DNA from: Lutjanus erythropterus
Lineage: Eukaryota; Chordata; Actinopteri; Lutjaniformes; Lutjanidae
Assembly (NCBI GenBank): GCA_020091685.1
Contig: CM034607.1
Span: 30,688,831 to 30,752,830, forward strand
DNA: 64,000 nucleotides
Direction: 5' to 3'
The notes under the pieces were generated by a model, which saw only the letters and a list, made by a program, of their open reading frames with translations, did not search any database and was not told the origin of the DNA. This document shows positions 37,208 through 49,289 of this stretch, piece by piece. Made by a program: the position numbers and the translations under genes. Numbering within the stretch: position 1 is the first letter of the stretch; every line of letters begins with the position of its first letter.

Positions 37208-38130
37208 ATGTACTAGTAGAACCTGCTCTGCATGGGAATTAGCTGTTAGCTGGTTCCTGTCAACAATTTAAGTTAAAAAATATAAACATTTACTGTCTTT
37301 TGCAGATGACCTACTGATGTAGAATACAGTTAATATTTATGTCACTCATTTTCATTAAAATGGTTCTTTTTACTTTATGCAAAGGGTGCGAGTTCCTGTG
37401 ACAGAGGCCTACAGAAACATCAGTTGTCAGCCATGTTTTTTGTTTACGTTTTGCTTTGTGCTCCTTGAACGCTCAGAGGTCGGAAGTTGCAAATTTCAAC
37501 TTGGAAATTTCAACCTCTTGAGGACTTTGACTGGAAATGCAGCATAACAGGACTTTATTCATGTTGACATGTCACAGTAGGATGATTAAATTAATGATGG
37601 CTGAATTCCATTTAGCTTCTTCTGTAATAGAACAAACTCACCATTAATGTTATTATTAAAACTTAAGTTTTTCTTACTATGACAAGTCAAACCGTCAGCT
37701 GTGAAAAGGCCCTCTGACTCAGCTGTAGTGCTCGTGCATTTGTGTGGTCGTCTCTGCTCTGCTGCTGACCTTTTGCTCCACCTGAGGACACGTCAAGACA
37801 AACACCTTGGAGGAAGGGGAGTGTGAACGGTCCTGTTAAACCATGTGTTCGTGAGATTAAGAGAAGGACGTTTAAAGTTTGGACAAAGAATCTTCTCTCC
37901 GTCAGAGCTTCTCCAACATTTTCATGTCTGACCAACGTAAACAGGAACAAATGCTCACAAAGATTATCATTAAAATCATTCTCACCTATAAGTGTTAGTT
38001 CTTTAATCGGTTCGTTGACAGTTGTCTTTACGCACTCATCATAAAGTCAGAAACCAGCTTCCCAATGTCTGTCACATGTCTGCCACAATGTTCAAACCTG
38101 AGCCTGGCCTCAACGATAGCAATCTTATCA

Positions 38131-38185
38131 CATCCAAATAAATAAATAAATAGATAAATAAATTTATATTTTTTTATTTATTTTA
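38131..38185. repeat. (AAAT)n / (ATTT)n inverted low-complexity tract
   Basis: AAATAAATAAATAAAT-type units change into TTTTTTATTTATTTTATT, giving a self-complementary AT tract. Confidence 0.8.
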
Positions 38186-39240
38186 TTCATCTGTATCAGG
38201 ATCAGTATCTGAAAGGAAAAATGGTTCCAGATCATCTCTAAATAAAATAAAACTAAACTTTTTCTAATGAAGGATCTTGCCTCTGTGAGGAGATATATTA
38301 CTGTTAAAAAAGTTTTGGGTCAGTATATTTCAGATTATTACACTTTATTATTTATATTATTACACATTATTACTCTTGTGTTGTGACACAAATTGTAGTT
38401 AAACCTGATCCAGTGCTGTATAACAGGAAGTCTGTGTAATCAACAACATACTAAGTGGTCACTCAGTTGTTGCAAAAAAGCTAATTTTCCTCATGAGTGG
38501 ATTGTGAGAAACTTTCTTAAAATTGAGAAACATTCCAGAAATAACTTCCTCAAATTTGAGAAAATTATTTTGAGACATAAAGTCTTTTTTCTGCGATTAT
38601 AACAAATTGTTTTGACATACTAAGACATTATTTCCAGAAGATTTCTCATTATAATGATTTACAGTATCTTTTTTCATCACATTGGATAAAATAAACTGGT
38701 CTAATGCATTATTTCAAATGTTTACACTTGAACGAGCCATTTACATTAATATCTGTTAATATTTGCTTTATAATTATAATGCTGTATGACCACACTTCTT
38801 AGAGAACAAAAGTGGAACAAAATGTGTCTAACAAACATCTTATGCAAATATTTTGTTTTTCTTCAAGCACTTGTTACACGACTCAGACTTAAAAAAAATA
38901 ATTTGTACTTTTTGATTTGGCTTCTGTGTTAGTTGTAGATGTGAGTCACTGTCAGCTTTCTGTTTGCAAAACAAGACAGTCCAGTTCCCAAATACAACAA
39001 CTAAACACATATTTTGGGGAAAAAAAATATCACAAAACCTAATGTTTCACAGTCTGATGAGTCTAGCTGAAATATTGTGCTAAATAACTTTCATAGAGTC
39101 TCCATGTTTATCAGACAGTGTCTTCACTCACAACACAACAACTTTGAGTGTAGCAAAGCTGAGTGTGCGTTGTGTTGAGAGGTTAGCAGGGAAACACGTC
39201 ACAGGAGGGATGCAGAGTGTCTGCAGAGACGATGGGACGA

Positions 39241-39279
39241 GGTTGGGTTGGGTTGGGTTGGGTTTGGGTGGGGGGGGGC
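39241..39279 (+). repeat. (GGGTT)n tract followed by G-run; G-quadruplex-prone
   Basis: Five GGGTT-type pentamers lead into a run of nine Gs. At least five G3 runs with short loops fit the usual quadruplex pattern. The pentamer resembles telomere repeats but is not the vertebrate TTAGGG. Confidence 0.8.
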
Positions 39280-39821
39280 AGCAGACGTCGTCTGCATGTG
39301 AAAGCATCGGTGACAAAAGCTCAGCAGGAGATGCGACGGCTGCATACGTGTGAATTGGTGGAGTGATTGGGACTAATTGATCACCAGAGTCACCATCAGT
39401 TCATTACTGAGGTGGTAATGACCCTAATCAGTAAACAGGAGCAATCAATCACCGCTGATTGGTAAATGATGAAGAAATGCAAGGATTGAGGGATTAATGA
39501 AGGAGGATGTTTGAAAACATGTGATCAGTGGGAATTTGGTGATAATGGGGATTCACACTAGAAATCACTGCAAGCACTGACACAGTTTAAATTCAGCCAG
39601 TATCAGTGGGATGTTGTGACTCAACTGTGTTATTTACCCAAAGTTTTTTGACACGTTTTTTGACACTATAGCTCAAATTTTAACATAAAACTACTAAAAA
39701 TATATTTGGTTTTGTAAATGATGTGCCTGTGTATATTCTGTATGTACAATCAGTAACATATAGTGACATGTTACTTATTAAGGAGCAGAGTAGATTACAA
39801 TATTAAACCACATTAGTTTCA

Positions 39822-39965
39822 ACAGTGAAGTGTAACTTTGTGCATTTACTCAAGTACTGTACTGAAGTACAATTGAGAGGTACTTGTTACTTGTACTCAG
39901 CTAAATTTCAGAGGGATATATCATACTAAAAAATAACTCTAACTACCCATTATTTTGACTAGTTT
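39822..39965. repeat. 'ACTTAAGTAC' dispersed repeat, left-end copy
   Basis: ACAGTGAAGTGTAACTTTGT, then CATTTACTCAAGTACTGTAC and CTAAATTTCAGAGGGATATA, are the opening segment of the family. Confidence 0.55.
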
Positions 39966-40625
39966 TCTACCCATGAGCACTGCCACTGTATAAACAAAAA
40001 AGCTGAGGAAACTCAATTTCGACTTTGCAATTTAAAGGCAACTATCTTTGAGTTAAAAAAAAAAGTATTTTTGAAAAAAAAAAAGGTATGATTATAGGTC
40101 AGCAAATCTCGTTTTAGTTTATTTCCAATCTGAGGAGTTTTACTTTGACTTAAATTAAAATTCAATTTAAAATAACTGGCTTGCAATTTTTTTTTCATTT
40201 TGCCCCATTAGTAAAGCCCCAAACAGAGTCACGTTCATGTCTTTGTTTTTCTAGCTAAGTGTTTTCTATCCGAGGAAATCTGGCGTGTTTTTAAAATGGA
40301 AAATAGGCCTGAGGGGGCAAATGGTAACCGAGCCACACCCAGAGTGAGGCTGCAGCACTCACTCACTCACAACAACAAATCTGTAATGGGAGAGGTCTTT
40401 TCACACCAGCTCCATCTGTATGCATAAGAAAACACACACACACACGCACACGGTCAGAATGAGGCGAGTGTGTTTGTGACAGCAGAAAACGTCTTGAGTG
40501 GCCGGAGGGGAAAGTTTTCTCCTGCTCGTGTTTTGTGCTAAAGACGGAGTGATGAAGACATTTTCCATGTTGTGTTCCTCTGCTCGGCACCATGACCATA
40601 TGTTTGTGGAATAAGGAGGCCCTTG

Positions 40626-40745
40626 TCTGTGTTTCTGTCTGTCTGTTTGTCTGTCTGCCCCCTGGCTGGTCAGATGATGTCTGTCTGTCTCTCTGTGAGG
40701 ACGTCTGTCTCTCTGCTGCTCTTGTCTTTCAGTCAAAGCAGGAGG
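40626..40745. repeat. (GTCT)n-rich degenerate microsatellite
   Basis: Repeated GTCTGTCTGT words with interruptions. The Ser/Val/Cys-rich frames here are artefacts of it. Confidence 0.85.
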
Positions 40746-40834
40746 ACAGACTTGGACGTGGAGATAAGACAAAGGAAAGTTGAAAATAGAGGGAAGAGAC
40801 ACGCGGGGAGGTTTTAAAAGTAGGAAAAAGGATT

Positions 40835-40965
40835 TTTAAAAAAATAGAGGTCAGGAGAGGAGAGCTGAGGAGAAACTACCAAGGATAAGTGGAGGGGGAG
40901 GGGAGGGGGGAGAAAGAAAGAAAGAGTGAGTGAGGCAGAGAGTGAGAGGGAGTGAATGGGCCCTT
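40835..40965 (+). repeat. Homopurine GA-rich tract
   Basis: A long A/G-rich tract including GGAGGGGGAGGGGAGGGGGG and (GAAA)n. It is triplex-prone by composition. Confidence 0.75.
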
Positions 40966-41244
40966 TGTGATCAAAAGGCTTGTTTATTTTCTTGGCGCTT
41001 GAACTCCTCAGGAGCCACATTGGGCCTGTCTGCACTGTCTAGCTCGCGGCCTCATCGCCTCGCCGACATCCCAGCAACTGGCCCTGAATCACAAAGAGGA
41101 GCCGGGCCCTGTCAGAACCAAAACAAGCTCCTAAAACATGGAAAATTTAAACTGTGTGAGACGCACTCTGTTACACACCCTGAGCACTTTACTGGTGTCA
41201 CAACAGGAGAAAATTGAGTGCTTTTATTTTACTTATTCATCATC

Positions 41245-42475
41245 AATTTTCAGTGGTGGAAAACTGCACTTAAGTACAATTTTAACTTTACTTTACCTGA
41301 TAATTTCCATTTGGTACCACTTTATACTCCCTTACATTTCAGAAGGATAGATCATCTGTTTTACTCTTGTTACTTTTCCATAGTCAATGTATTACCTGCA
41401 GTACATGATGGTCAGCACGCCCAAAGTCTGCAGAAGCAACAGGAGTGCCAGTGTAGGAAAAGAAGCAATATACTGCTCTGGGCAGAATCAGCAGCTATTT
41501 AGACTCACAAGAAACAACAACAACAAAAAAAAATCAATATCAGTTTAAGTGTATGCTATATTTAGAATATGTTCACCCCTTAATCTCGCTGTCAGGCAAC
41601 AATTTTTGACAGGAAACTGTTGTTATAATCAGCCAAACTCCGTGGGTGAAATCAGCAATTTTACCTCACAGACCACAGGAGCTGCTGCTGCAATCAGTTA
41701 GTTTGTATGGGTTATTGTGTTGCTTTGGGGATTTAAAGTGTTAGTTTTGTTTCACTGCAGTCATAAAATAACCAAAACAAACTAACCAATCTGGGCAGAA
41801 GTAGACCATCAACTCTCATGTTCCGCAAGGTAAAATGAGTGATTTTGGCAAAGGAGTTTGGTAGCTTTGGAGAGAGCGATATTTGTCTTATGTAACTGTG
41901 GTTTCCCATTAGAAAAGGCTGTCTGACAGCGAGGCAGAATGATGAAAATATTCTTAATACAGTGTACACTGATATCGAATTCTCAAGTGGCTAAAAATGC
42001 TGACCCTGTCCACAGCAGGACTTTGCTTAGTTTCCCACACCGGTACTCCTGCTACTTCTCCAAACTGAGGCCGTGTATACAAACATACATACTCATACAA
42101 CCCATTTCAAATAATCAGAATGATCCCTTTAGTAGTTTACTCTGAAAACATATGATGGGATTACAGGTACACTTAAATACACAGCATACTGTATAAAACT
42201 CAAAACAGCTCCACCCGAGCTATAACATACAAATTCTGCATGAATGCCTCAATAATTAATAATCTACCTTTAGGGGAAATCTTCCTGAATCATGAGTGCT
42301 TTAACGTTTGATATTTTTTACATACATTCTTACTAATTATATGTCTGTACTTTTGAATAAATTACTTGAATACTACTTGAGTAAGCTCTCAAATGCAGTA
42401 AATGCAAATGCATTTACACTGTTGTATCACTGCTTTCGCTTAATGGATCTTCCCAAACATCTCAACCACTTGTTC
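41245..42475. repeat. 'ACTTAAGTAC' dispersed repeat split by foldback copy 4
   Basis: The left part (41245-41367) has CAGTGGTGGAAAACTGCACT, then TTAAGTACAATTTTAACTTT and CCCTTACATTTCAGAAGGAT. The right part (42133-42475) resumes with the expected later portion, CAAAACAGCTCCACC, and the close TGGATCTTCCCAAACATCTC. This places the foldback insertion after the repeat. Confidence 0.6.
41368..42132. mobile_element. Foldback element, copy 4, inserted in another repeat
   Basis: The left arm carries CATAGTCAATGTATTACCTG and TTTAAGTGTATGCTATATTT. The turn is near 41715-41790. The right end is AAATAATCAGAATGATCCCT, then TTA. The flanks on both sides belong to one ACTTTTACT-type repeat (41245-42475), so the element inserted into it. 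Confidence 0.7.
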
Positions 42476-44135
42476 CAGACCTCAAATGGGACAAAAATAC
42501 ATAAATCTAGACCTGGTTTCCCATGTTACACTCTCAGTGATTTAATATCTGAAACACTTTGAGCCAAAATGTGAGCATAAACAACAGTGTCTCATATCCA
42601 ACTTCTTTTATTCTTTGCGTAATGTGTCTCAGCTATTTGAAAAACCTGTGAAGGAGAGCAGGGAGCACAAAAAGGCAAAAATGCGGCACTTTAATCAGGT
42701 GTGAATAAGATGGAACATGCAGACAAAGAGAAAACAAGGTCTACTAATGTCCTCTAATTAAACCTGTTTGAAAAACACAGTATTAAACCCTTAACATCCA
42801 TCTTCCCTTCCTTTTTAGTAGCTTAAAGGTTTGAATCGGATCCATCTCTGTCCAACAGCGTTGCACAATATATATTGTATATTCTGTAATTTTTTATTCA
42901 GCTTTTCAGTTAAACTGTATGATGTTTGCACCGAGTGAAATATTAATACTACATGTAGTGAAAATTCATTCTTAAACTTTGGACAAAATACTCTTAACTC
43001 AGGGTGCACTTACTAACTTTTTACTCGCTGTGCAACTGAGCCGAGTTCAGCTTTCTGATGAAGACCATAAGATGCAGTTGAAAGTTCCAGAAAAGGCTGG
43101 TAAATGGTACAATTATTACCAATTACAATTATTTTGTCCACAACTCCGCAACTCCATCTAATGGAAATATGGAAGGTGTTTAGTGCATGATTTTATACAT
43201 ATTTATACCCACAAAAATAATCCTGACATTTTTGGTATTTTTAGAAATATAGGGGTCACCACTAGAATTAGAGAGACAGTCCAGTTCATTAGATTATAAC
43301 TACAATATAAATAACATAGCTACACTACAATAATTTAGCTATGAGTGCATTAATAAGAGAATCGAAACATATTTAAAAGTTATTCAAAAGTTATTTTCAG
43401 TAGCAACTTCTTGTTTTTATATGCAGTAATCAGTTAAGTAATTTATTTACTTTTGAGAGAAGAAACTTGAGGTGCACAGTGTGAGGGGAGATGGAGAGAG
43501 ACGCTGTGCTGCTGCCAGAGGAGTGTTGACTAAGATTACAGCATACATGGGAATAAATAATAAAATAATAGATTTGTGTATGTTTCTGTCTTTCTTCTGA
43601 TGGTCTGAATTAGTCACTAGATTTGTTGCTAGTCATTTAATTTATATATTAAATATTTTTGCAATAAAAAGAGACCCATGGATCAAGGTTTGCACCTGTC
43701 CAGACAAATGTGAGGCATAATGAAGGGAAGGCTGCAATCTTTCAAGAATTGAAAAAGTATTGTTTTGTGTCTGTAATTAGCAGGTGCTCTGTCACAATTC
43801 TGAATCTCACTAACATTGACTAAACACTGTAGTCACTACAGTAAAATTATTGTTAAGGACATGTCCCTACCCGTTTCTACAGCCTTGAAATACTGGTAAA
43901 TAAATTACACTTGCTTATAATATGATTTCTAACTTATGACGAAATAAATACTTCTTTTTTCCAAGGGTTTCTGTGTGACGATGTTCTCTGACAAAAACTG
44001 AGAAACTCCTACATCACACTTCGTTATAATGCATCATTACTGTAAACCTCACTACTTTACATGAGGGGATTTTGCATCAAACAGCAGACACGCAGTCGCA
44101 GAGGTTGCAGTCAGTCACACTCGGACACAAACACT

Positions 44136-44440
44136 CTCTGTTCCCGTCTCCCTCTCTGCCTCCCCCTCGCTCCCCTCTCCCCTCTCTCTCTGTGTTTTCT
44201 GTCTGTTTCTCTCTCTCCCGCTCTCCTCCAGCTGGTATTCACACATGTGTAATGGGATTAACACGCTCCTGCGCCGAGGAGGACGGAGAGGACAGAAATG
44301 GAGGAAAGAGGGGAGGATGAGGCCATGGAAGAAATGGGGGAGGAGGAGAGAGAAAGTGAGAAATAAGGGGGCTAAAGAGGGGAAGGTTGAGGGGGAGGAG
44401 AGAGCAGGTTCCTGAAAAGGAAAACAAATGTATAGAGGAA
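44136..44440. repeat. Polypyrimidine block followed by polypurine block
   Basis: 44136-44232 is almost all C/T on the plus strand, and 44277-44440 is almost all A/G, with about 45 mixed bases between. The tracts are not exact complements. Confidence 0.7.
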
Positions 44441-44916
44441 AGAAAGAGGGGTGGCACAGCTCTTTCCATTAGCTTGTTATTAGGCTACAGGAGGTCACGG
44501 GACATTTCAGGCTCATTTGAATTTCAGGGAGGACGGCCCCCTAATCTACATACAGTCAAACCAACAAGTATGTGAATAATGAACTGAAGTTATCAATAAA
44601 CAGCCACCTCATGTGATAAGATTATCAGTTATCCTGAGTTGATCATTTGTGGCAGTTTGTAAAAGGCAAAAGTGAACAAAGAGAAGACAAATGAGAGTTC
44701 AGATCAGAGTCAATCTGTAAATAAATACTTGAGGATGGAAGGGGAAGGTTTGTAAAAGGAGAAAAAAAATTATAAGAACATGCAAGTACAGACTTGTGAA
44801 TGGTTCAGATTCATAAAAGCTCATAAAAAGTGTTAAGTCACTATATTTTATTGAGGAACACACCTGATATTATTTGCTGACTTGCAGTGTTTTTTTTTTT
44901 TGCCAGGCTTAAAGGA

Positions 44917-45060
44917 CCAGTTTGTAACATTTAGTGATATCTAGTGTTAAGATTGTAGATTACAACCAACTGAATACCACTTGCTTCACCCTCTTCTTTT
45001 AAGCATGTAGCTGTGACTACGTCTCCATGCGCAAAATATTTTTTGCCCTTATACTGAAAA
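44917..45060. repeat. Dispersed repeat TTAAAGGACCAGTTTGTAAC
   Basis: TTAAAGGACCAGTTTGTAAC, then ATTTAGTGATATCTAGTGTT and ACCAACTGAATACCACTTGC, match a common teleost repeat by memory. The right boundary is uncertain. Confidence 0.5.
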
Positions 45061-45684
45061 AGACAACATTCCTACGAAGCTGTTTACATGGCTAATGGAA
45101 ATGAATATTCCACTAATATTCCTGTTTACATGCAGCCATTCTGGTCAACCATGCAAACACAACTGCAGTCTTTAATGCTCATCCCCCTAAATCCTGAATA
45201 ATACCAGCGTGTCTCAGTCTGAAAGTGTTCCATTCAGAATAAGGCCTAATTTAGAATAACCAACTGGAATTTGTGGTTTATGTTACAAATTTTATCATTA
45301 CTAAATTCTTGGTAGAGGAAACTTGCATAATGATTAATATCTTATCAACAGAATTTATCCATGAAATGATACGGCTTCAAAGACTACCCTCATTTTATAT
45401 TTTGAAAAATACTGACTTTAAAACTTACTTGACAACTGCGGAAAAAACTTCTTGTTTGTGTTAATCTCCTTTCTTTCCTTTCTGTTATTGGTTGTAAATT
45501 TCATTTTATTTTTTGTCTCCAGCAGGTGTAAGTCTGGAGGCGTCATATGTGTTCGTGTGTGTGAGTTATCACTGTATCTGCAGCTCCTCTCACATACTAC
45601 TGGACTGATCTGTCTAATTTTTTCTGCCCATTCTTCACTGTATGCTTAAGGACGTCTGTGCTTCACAATTTTTGAAAAGGTTTT

Positions 45685-45935
45685 TTTTTTTTATGGCTCC
45701 ACGCTGACAAAAGCCGTGGCCTCAGGCATTATGTTTTCAGGTCATCCTATTCTTGTGAAAATCTCAAGAACACCTTGAGGAGATTTCTTCAAACTTGGCG
45801 CAAACATCCACTTTGACTCAAGAAAGAACTGATTAGATTTTGGAGGGCAAAGGTCACTGTGACCTGACTTGTATGCTCATTATGACAAATTTTCTGTCTA
45901 ATAGGATACTATAAGCACTGGAGAGTAAGTACGTC
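45685..45935. repeat. Dispersed repeat with AAGGTCACTGTGACCT
   Basis: CTCAAGAACACCTTGAGGAG, then CTTCAAACTTGGCGCAAACA and GGCAAAGGTCACTGTGACCT, form a recognisable non-coding teleost repeat. It contains a palindromic GGTCACTGTGACC, which resembles two facing nuclear-receptor half sites. Confidence 0.5.
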
Positions 45936-46175
45936 TATGTAATTGCTTACATGCAATGAAATAACAAAATAAATATAATACATTACAGTCACTGGAAAGA
46001 TAAAGTAATTAGCAATTAAATTACAGTTCTTCTATTAGCTGTTATACTGTGAAGTATCTTTGCAATTTTTATTCCAAAAAACTTGAACTTTGAAAATATA
46101 CTCCATGTAATAAGAGACAAACTTTGTTTCAGAAAAGGCTGAATGCAGCAAGTTTAGCAAAGAGTTTGAGAAATC

Positions 46176-46390
46176 CTAAATCAGAGTGCAGACGACGTGA
46201 CGATTCTGTTTGCTGCAAGTCGCAAAAGTGATGATTCTATTGGTGATTTTCTGACCAATCAGTGGTCTGCAGTGTTTTCACTACCTTCTAGTATCAGCTC
46301 AGCTCACATGGAACCTCAGGTGATCCGAAAAAAGTACCAGGTACTACTAAGTTAATTCAAGTTGTACCAAACATAATGGCATTACTTACC
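46176..46390. repeat. Possible dispersed repeat with GTACCAGGTACTA
   Basis: CTGACCAATCAGTGGTCTGC, then TCAGCTCAGCTCACATGGAA and AAAAAGTACCAGGTACTACT, are reminiscent of a teleost MITE. Boundaries and family are uncertain. Confidence 0.35.
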
Positions 46391-47387
46391 TCATGAAGAT
46401 AATCATCCTGCCTCCCCAGTACAATGAAGGTGAACTGGATTTTGATTGCAGTATCTGATCAGATGTTAGCTGTGATGCACAATGCTGTTGTTTGCTGACA
46501 GGAGAGGAAAAGATTTACTCATTAGGCATTTACTTTATGTTTTACTGTCTTTACCAAAACAGCCTAAGTAACTGGCATTTCAAAATTAGCCAATTAAATG
46601 TGGACGTAAGAGTGCACTTGAAATCAGGAGAGAATGCTTTAAACTTATGAATCTGTCCCACGCACTCTCATCCTGATAACCACTTGAATATGTTTTGCAC
46701 TCAGTAGTTTTGTCACTAATGAACCCGCACAGATTATTGCTCTGCATAATGAATCGCGCTGGAGATCCTCAAACACTCACCATGTGGCCAAGTGGTGGGA
46801 ACATGAAAAAAGTGAGCATTTAATTAGGTGCAAGTCAGAGAGACGGTGGAGTCACATTCAATAAAGCTTTAATGTGGAGAGAGACAGAGAGATAGAGGCC
46901 ACATTCAGTCCTTGAGGAGGAAGAGGGACTGCAGGGAGGAATGTGAGAGTTATATTTGACCTATCTGCCACCCCGTGCCAAGTCTGTAATGGTGAGAGGA
47001 GAAGAAGAAGAACATGAGTAAGGGAAACCCGAGCACACAGACGAGTGAAGGAGAGAAGTGTGAGTTGGCAAGACGGAGAGAGGGGGAGAGAAGGGGAGGA
47101 GGAAGCTTGAACGAGTGGGGGAGACAGGGAGCGGAGCAGCCAGCAGTCAGACAGTCAGAGTGAGAGCGAAGTATGTGTGGAACGGTGTCAGTCTATATAG
47201 AGCTCAGTGTGTATGTGTTAACAGTCTCCTCTGTCTATCTCTGGAGGAACTCCCTCTTCCTATTCCTATTGGCACCATGCACCGCTTCCTCCCATAATAC
47301 ACTCCCCAAATACCCAGACTGCTCCGTCAACGCTGTCAGTATAGAAACACTCCGCCTGGATGTCAAAGTAAACCGCAAACCTGTGTA

Positions 47388-47998
47388 TTAAAGGGGTAGT
47401 TCGGATTATATGAAGTGGGTTTTTTATGATGTGCTTATCCATAGTCAGTTTGCTGCCTACAGAAGATGACGGTCGACACGCCCCCAGTTTGGAGAAGCAG
47501 TGGGAACACTGGTGACGGAAGCTAAACAATGAACTGCTGTGGGGTCACTTCTAAATCAGTTAAATGTACGCTATATTTAGAGTATTTTCACTGTTTTACT
47601 TTCCTGCAAGACAGCCTTTTTCGAGAGGAAGTCACTGTTTCATAAGCCACGTATTGCTCTCTTCAAACCAACCAAACTCCATTCACAAAAACAGTAATTT
47701 TACCTGAGAGAACATGGGAGTTGCTTGAATACCACTGCTTCAATCTGTTGGTTTGTTGGTGTGCCTGTGTGATTGTGGTGAATCTGAACTAAGCCTTTTA
47801 ACACATCAAAGTCACACAATCACACAAACTAACTAACAGATCGAGGCAGTTGTAGACCAGCAATTTGCAAGCTAAAATGTTTGATTTTGCCAATGGAGTC
47901 TGGTGGCTTTGGAGAGAGAGAGGGAGAGAGAGATATTTGACTTATATAATGGTGGTTTCATGGGAAAAGGCTGTCTGATGTCAAGTTAAAGCAGTGCA
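47388..47998. mobile_element. Foldback element, copy 5 (right arm truncated)
   Basis: It starts TTAAAGGGGTAGTTCGGATT. The turn lies near 47755-47840 (GTGTGATTGTGGTG opposite CACACAATCACACAAAC). The right arm ends after AAAAGGCTGTCTGATGTCAA. The outer right terminus is absent. Confidence 0.7.
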
Positions 47999-47999
47999 T

Positions 48000-48370
48000 C
48001 TTTGTATCAGAATGCATATGTTTCCTCTGGCCTCTAGTGCTACTTATCATCTAGATAGTTGTGGTGTGAGTTGGTGAGTCTTGGAGTTATCTGCCTAAAG
48101 ATGTCTGCCCCATCTCGAATATAAAGGAACTAGATGGCACTCATTTGGGAGGCTTCCTCAGGTCTGAAGCTCTGAAGTTCTGAAGAACAGAAGAAACCTC
48201 TTAGATGAGAGGCGGTAAACCTTAGCAAAATACCATGAAGGGGATTTGTAAAAGTCTTCACAGACATGTTAGATGGCACTCAGCCTGTGATGCTCAAAGC
48301 ACCAAGAGTACATTTGCATTTGCAAAAAGAAAGTAGTTCCAACATGAACACTTTAAATATATTTTGATAC
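48000..48370. repeat. Repeat related to the 58.1 kb element, with a 126-base insertion
   Basis: AAGATGTCTGCCCCATCTCG and AAGGAACTAGATGGCACTCA on the left, and CTGTGATGCTCAAAGCACCA with GAAAGTAGTTCCAACATGAA on the right, match the left part of the family at 58105. TAGATGGCACTCA occurs twice (48131-48143, 48270-48282). The segment between (48144-48269) therefore looks inserted, with a 13-base direct repeat at its edges. The insert contains GGTCTGAAGCTCTGAAGTTC and AGATGAGAGGCG; its source is not identified. Confidence 0.5.
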
Positions 48371-49289
48371 TACTTCCCACTGGTAACCAATGCCCACAAA
48401 ATGCAAAAATATGGAGATATAGGAATCATGTTATAATAATAGTGAAAAACAAAAAAATAAAGCATAAGAAAATTACATCGTCCCAGAAGTTCTAAAAACA
48501 TCCTGGTAAATTACTTGAACAGCCCTTCTCAGAATGTTTAATCTACGATCAAACTGGCTGTAAATGACCCTCAGCAAACTGAATTAGAGGCTAGATTTAA
48601 TTTAGTAGTGATAGTGATGTTAACAGGCTCTTTTCCCTCCACAACCTCACAGTAGTTCATTCATTGGAGTTTACTGTCTGTTGACAGCAGATACAGAAAA
48701 GTATGTAAAAGTCGACAGCACTAACACGCTGACAGGCCAATGAAAATACTAACTAGGTGCTCAGATTTGGTTGAGTGTTGATCTAAACGTCTGCGGCTTG
48801 GATGCAAAGCTGCAGGCGCGGGAGAGTTTTTCCTGCCATTAGAAGTTTTGAGCCTTTCCATTCAGGGAGGTTTGTTGTTTTTCACTTCACCATCTCCTAC
48901 ATTTGTCACTCCTAACGCCTCACTTTCTCTGTCTTCACTTCCTTTTCTACATCATCTCCTCCTTCGTCCTTTGATTCTGCTCTTCGTCACCCTGTTCTCT
49001 CTCTCTGTTCTGTTTCCTTTTCTGCATGTCCCGCTGACAAGAAAACAGGTCTGAGATTCAGCAGCCTCTCTCCTCATCCTGCGTGTCTATATTGTTTGAA
49101 TATAATGTATATATTTAGACTGACATGTATAGTCTACTGTCCTGTACTATATGAGCATGTAAGGCCCTGCTGTTTGTCAACCTGTCTGTACCTGCGTGTC
49201 TCAGAGGAAAATTATAGTTACTGTACTGATGGATTAAGGTGACTCTGACTCAGATTGTTTTTTCCAGTCTATATTTGAATAAAACAGTT

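Larger units (their letters stand above)
37208..44135. other. Upstream intergenic stretch, no gene seen
   Basis: Apart from the listed G-rich tract, the GTCT-rich and GA-rich tracts, foldback copy 4 and the ACTTAAGTAC repeats, this is AT-rich sequence with no frame resembling a protein family. Confidence 0.5.

Noticed and set aside
45850-45875. Palindromic GGTCACTGTGACC as a nuclear receptor site
   Set aside because: It is an internal word of a dispersed repeat present in many places, so it is not evidence of local regulation.
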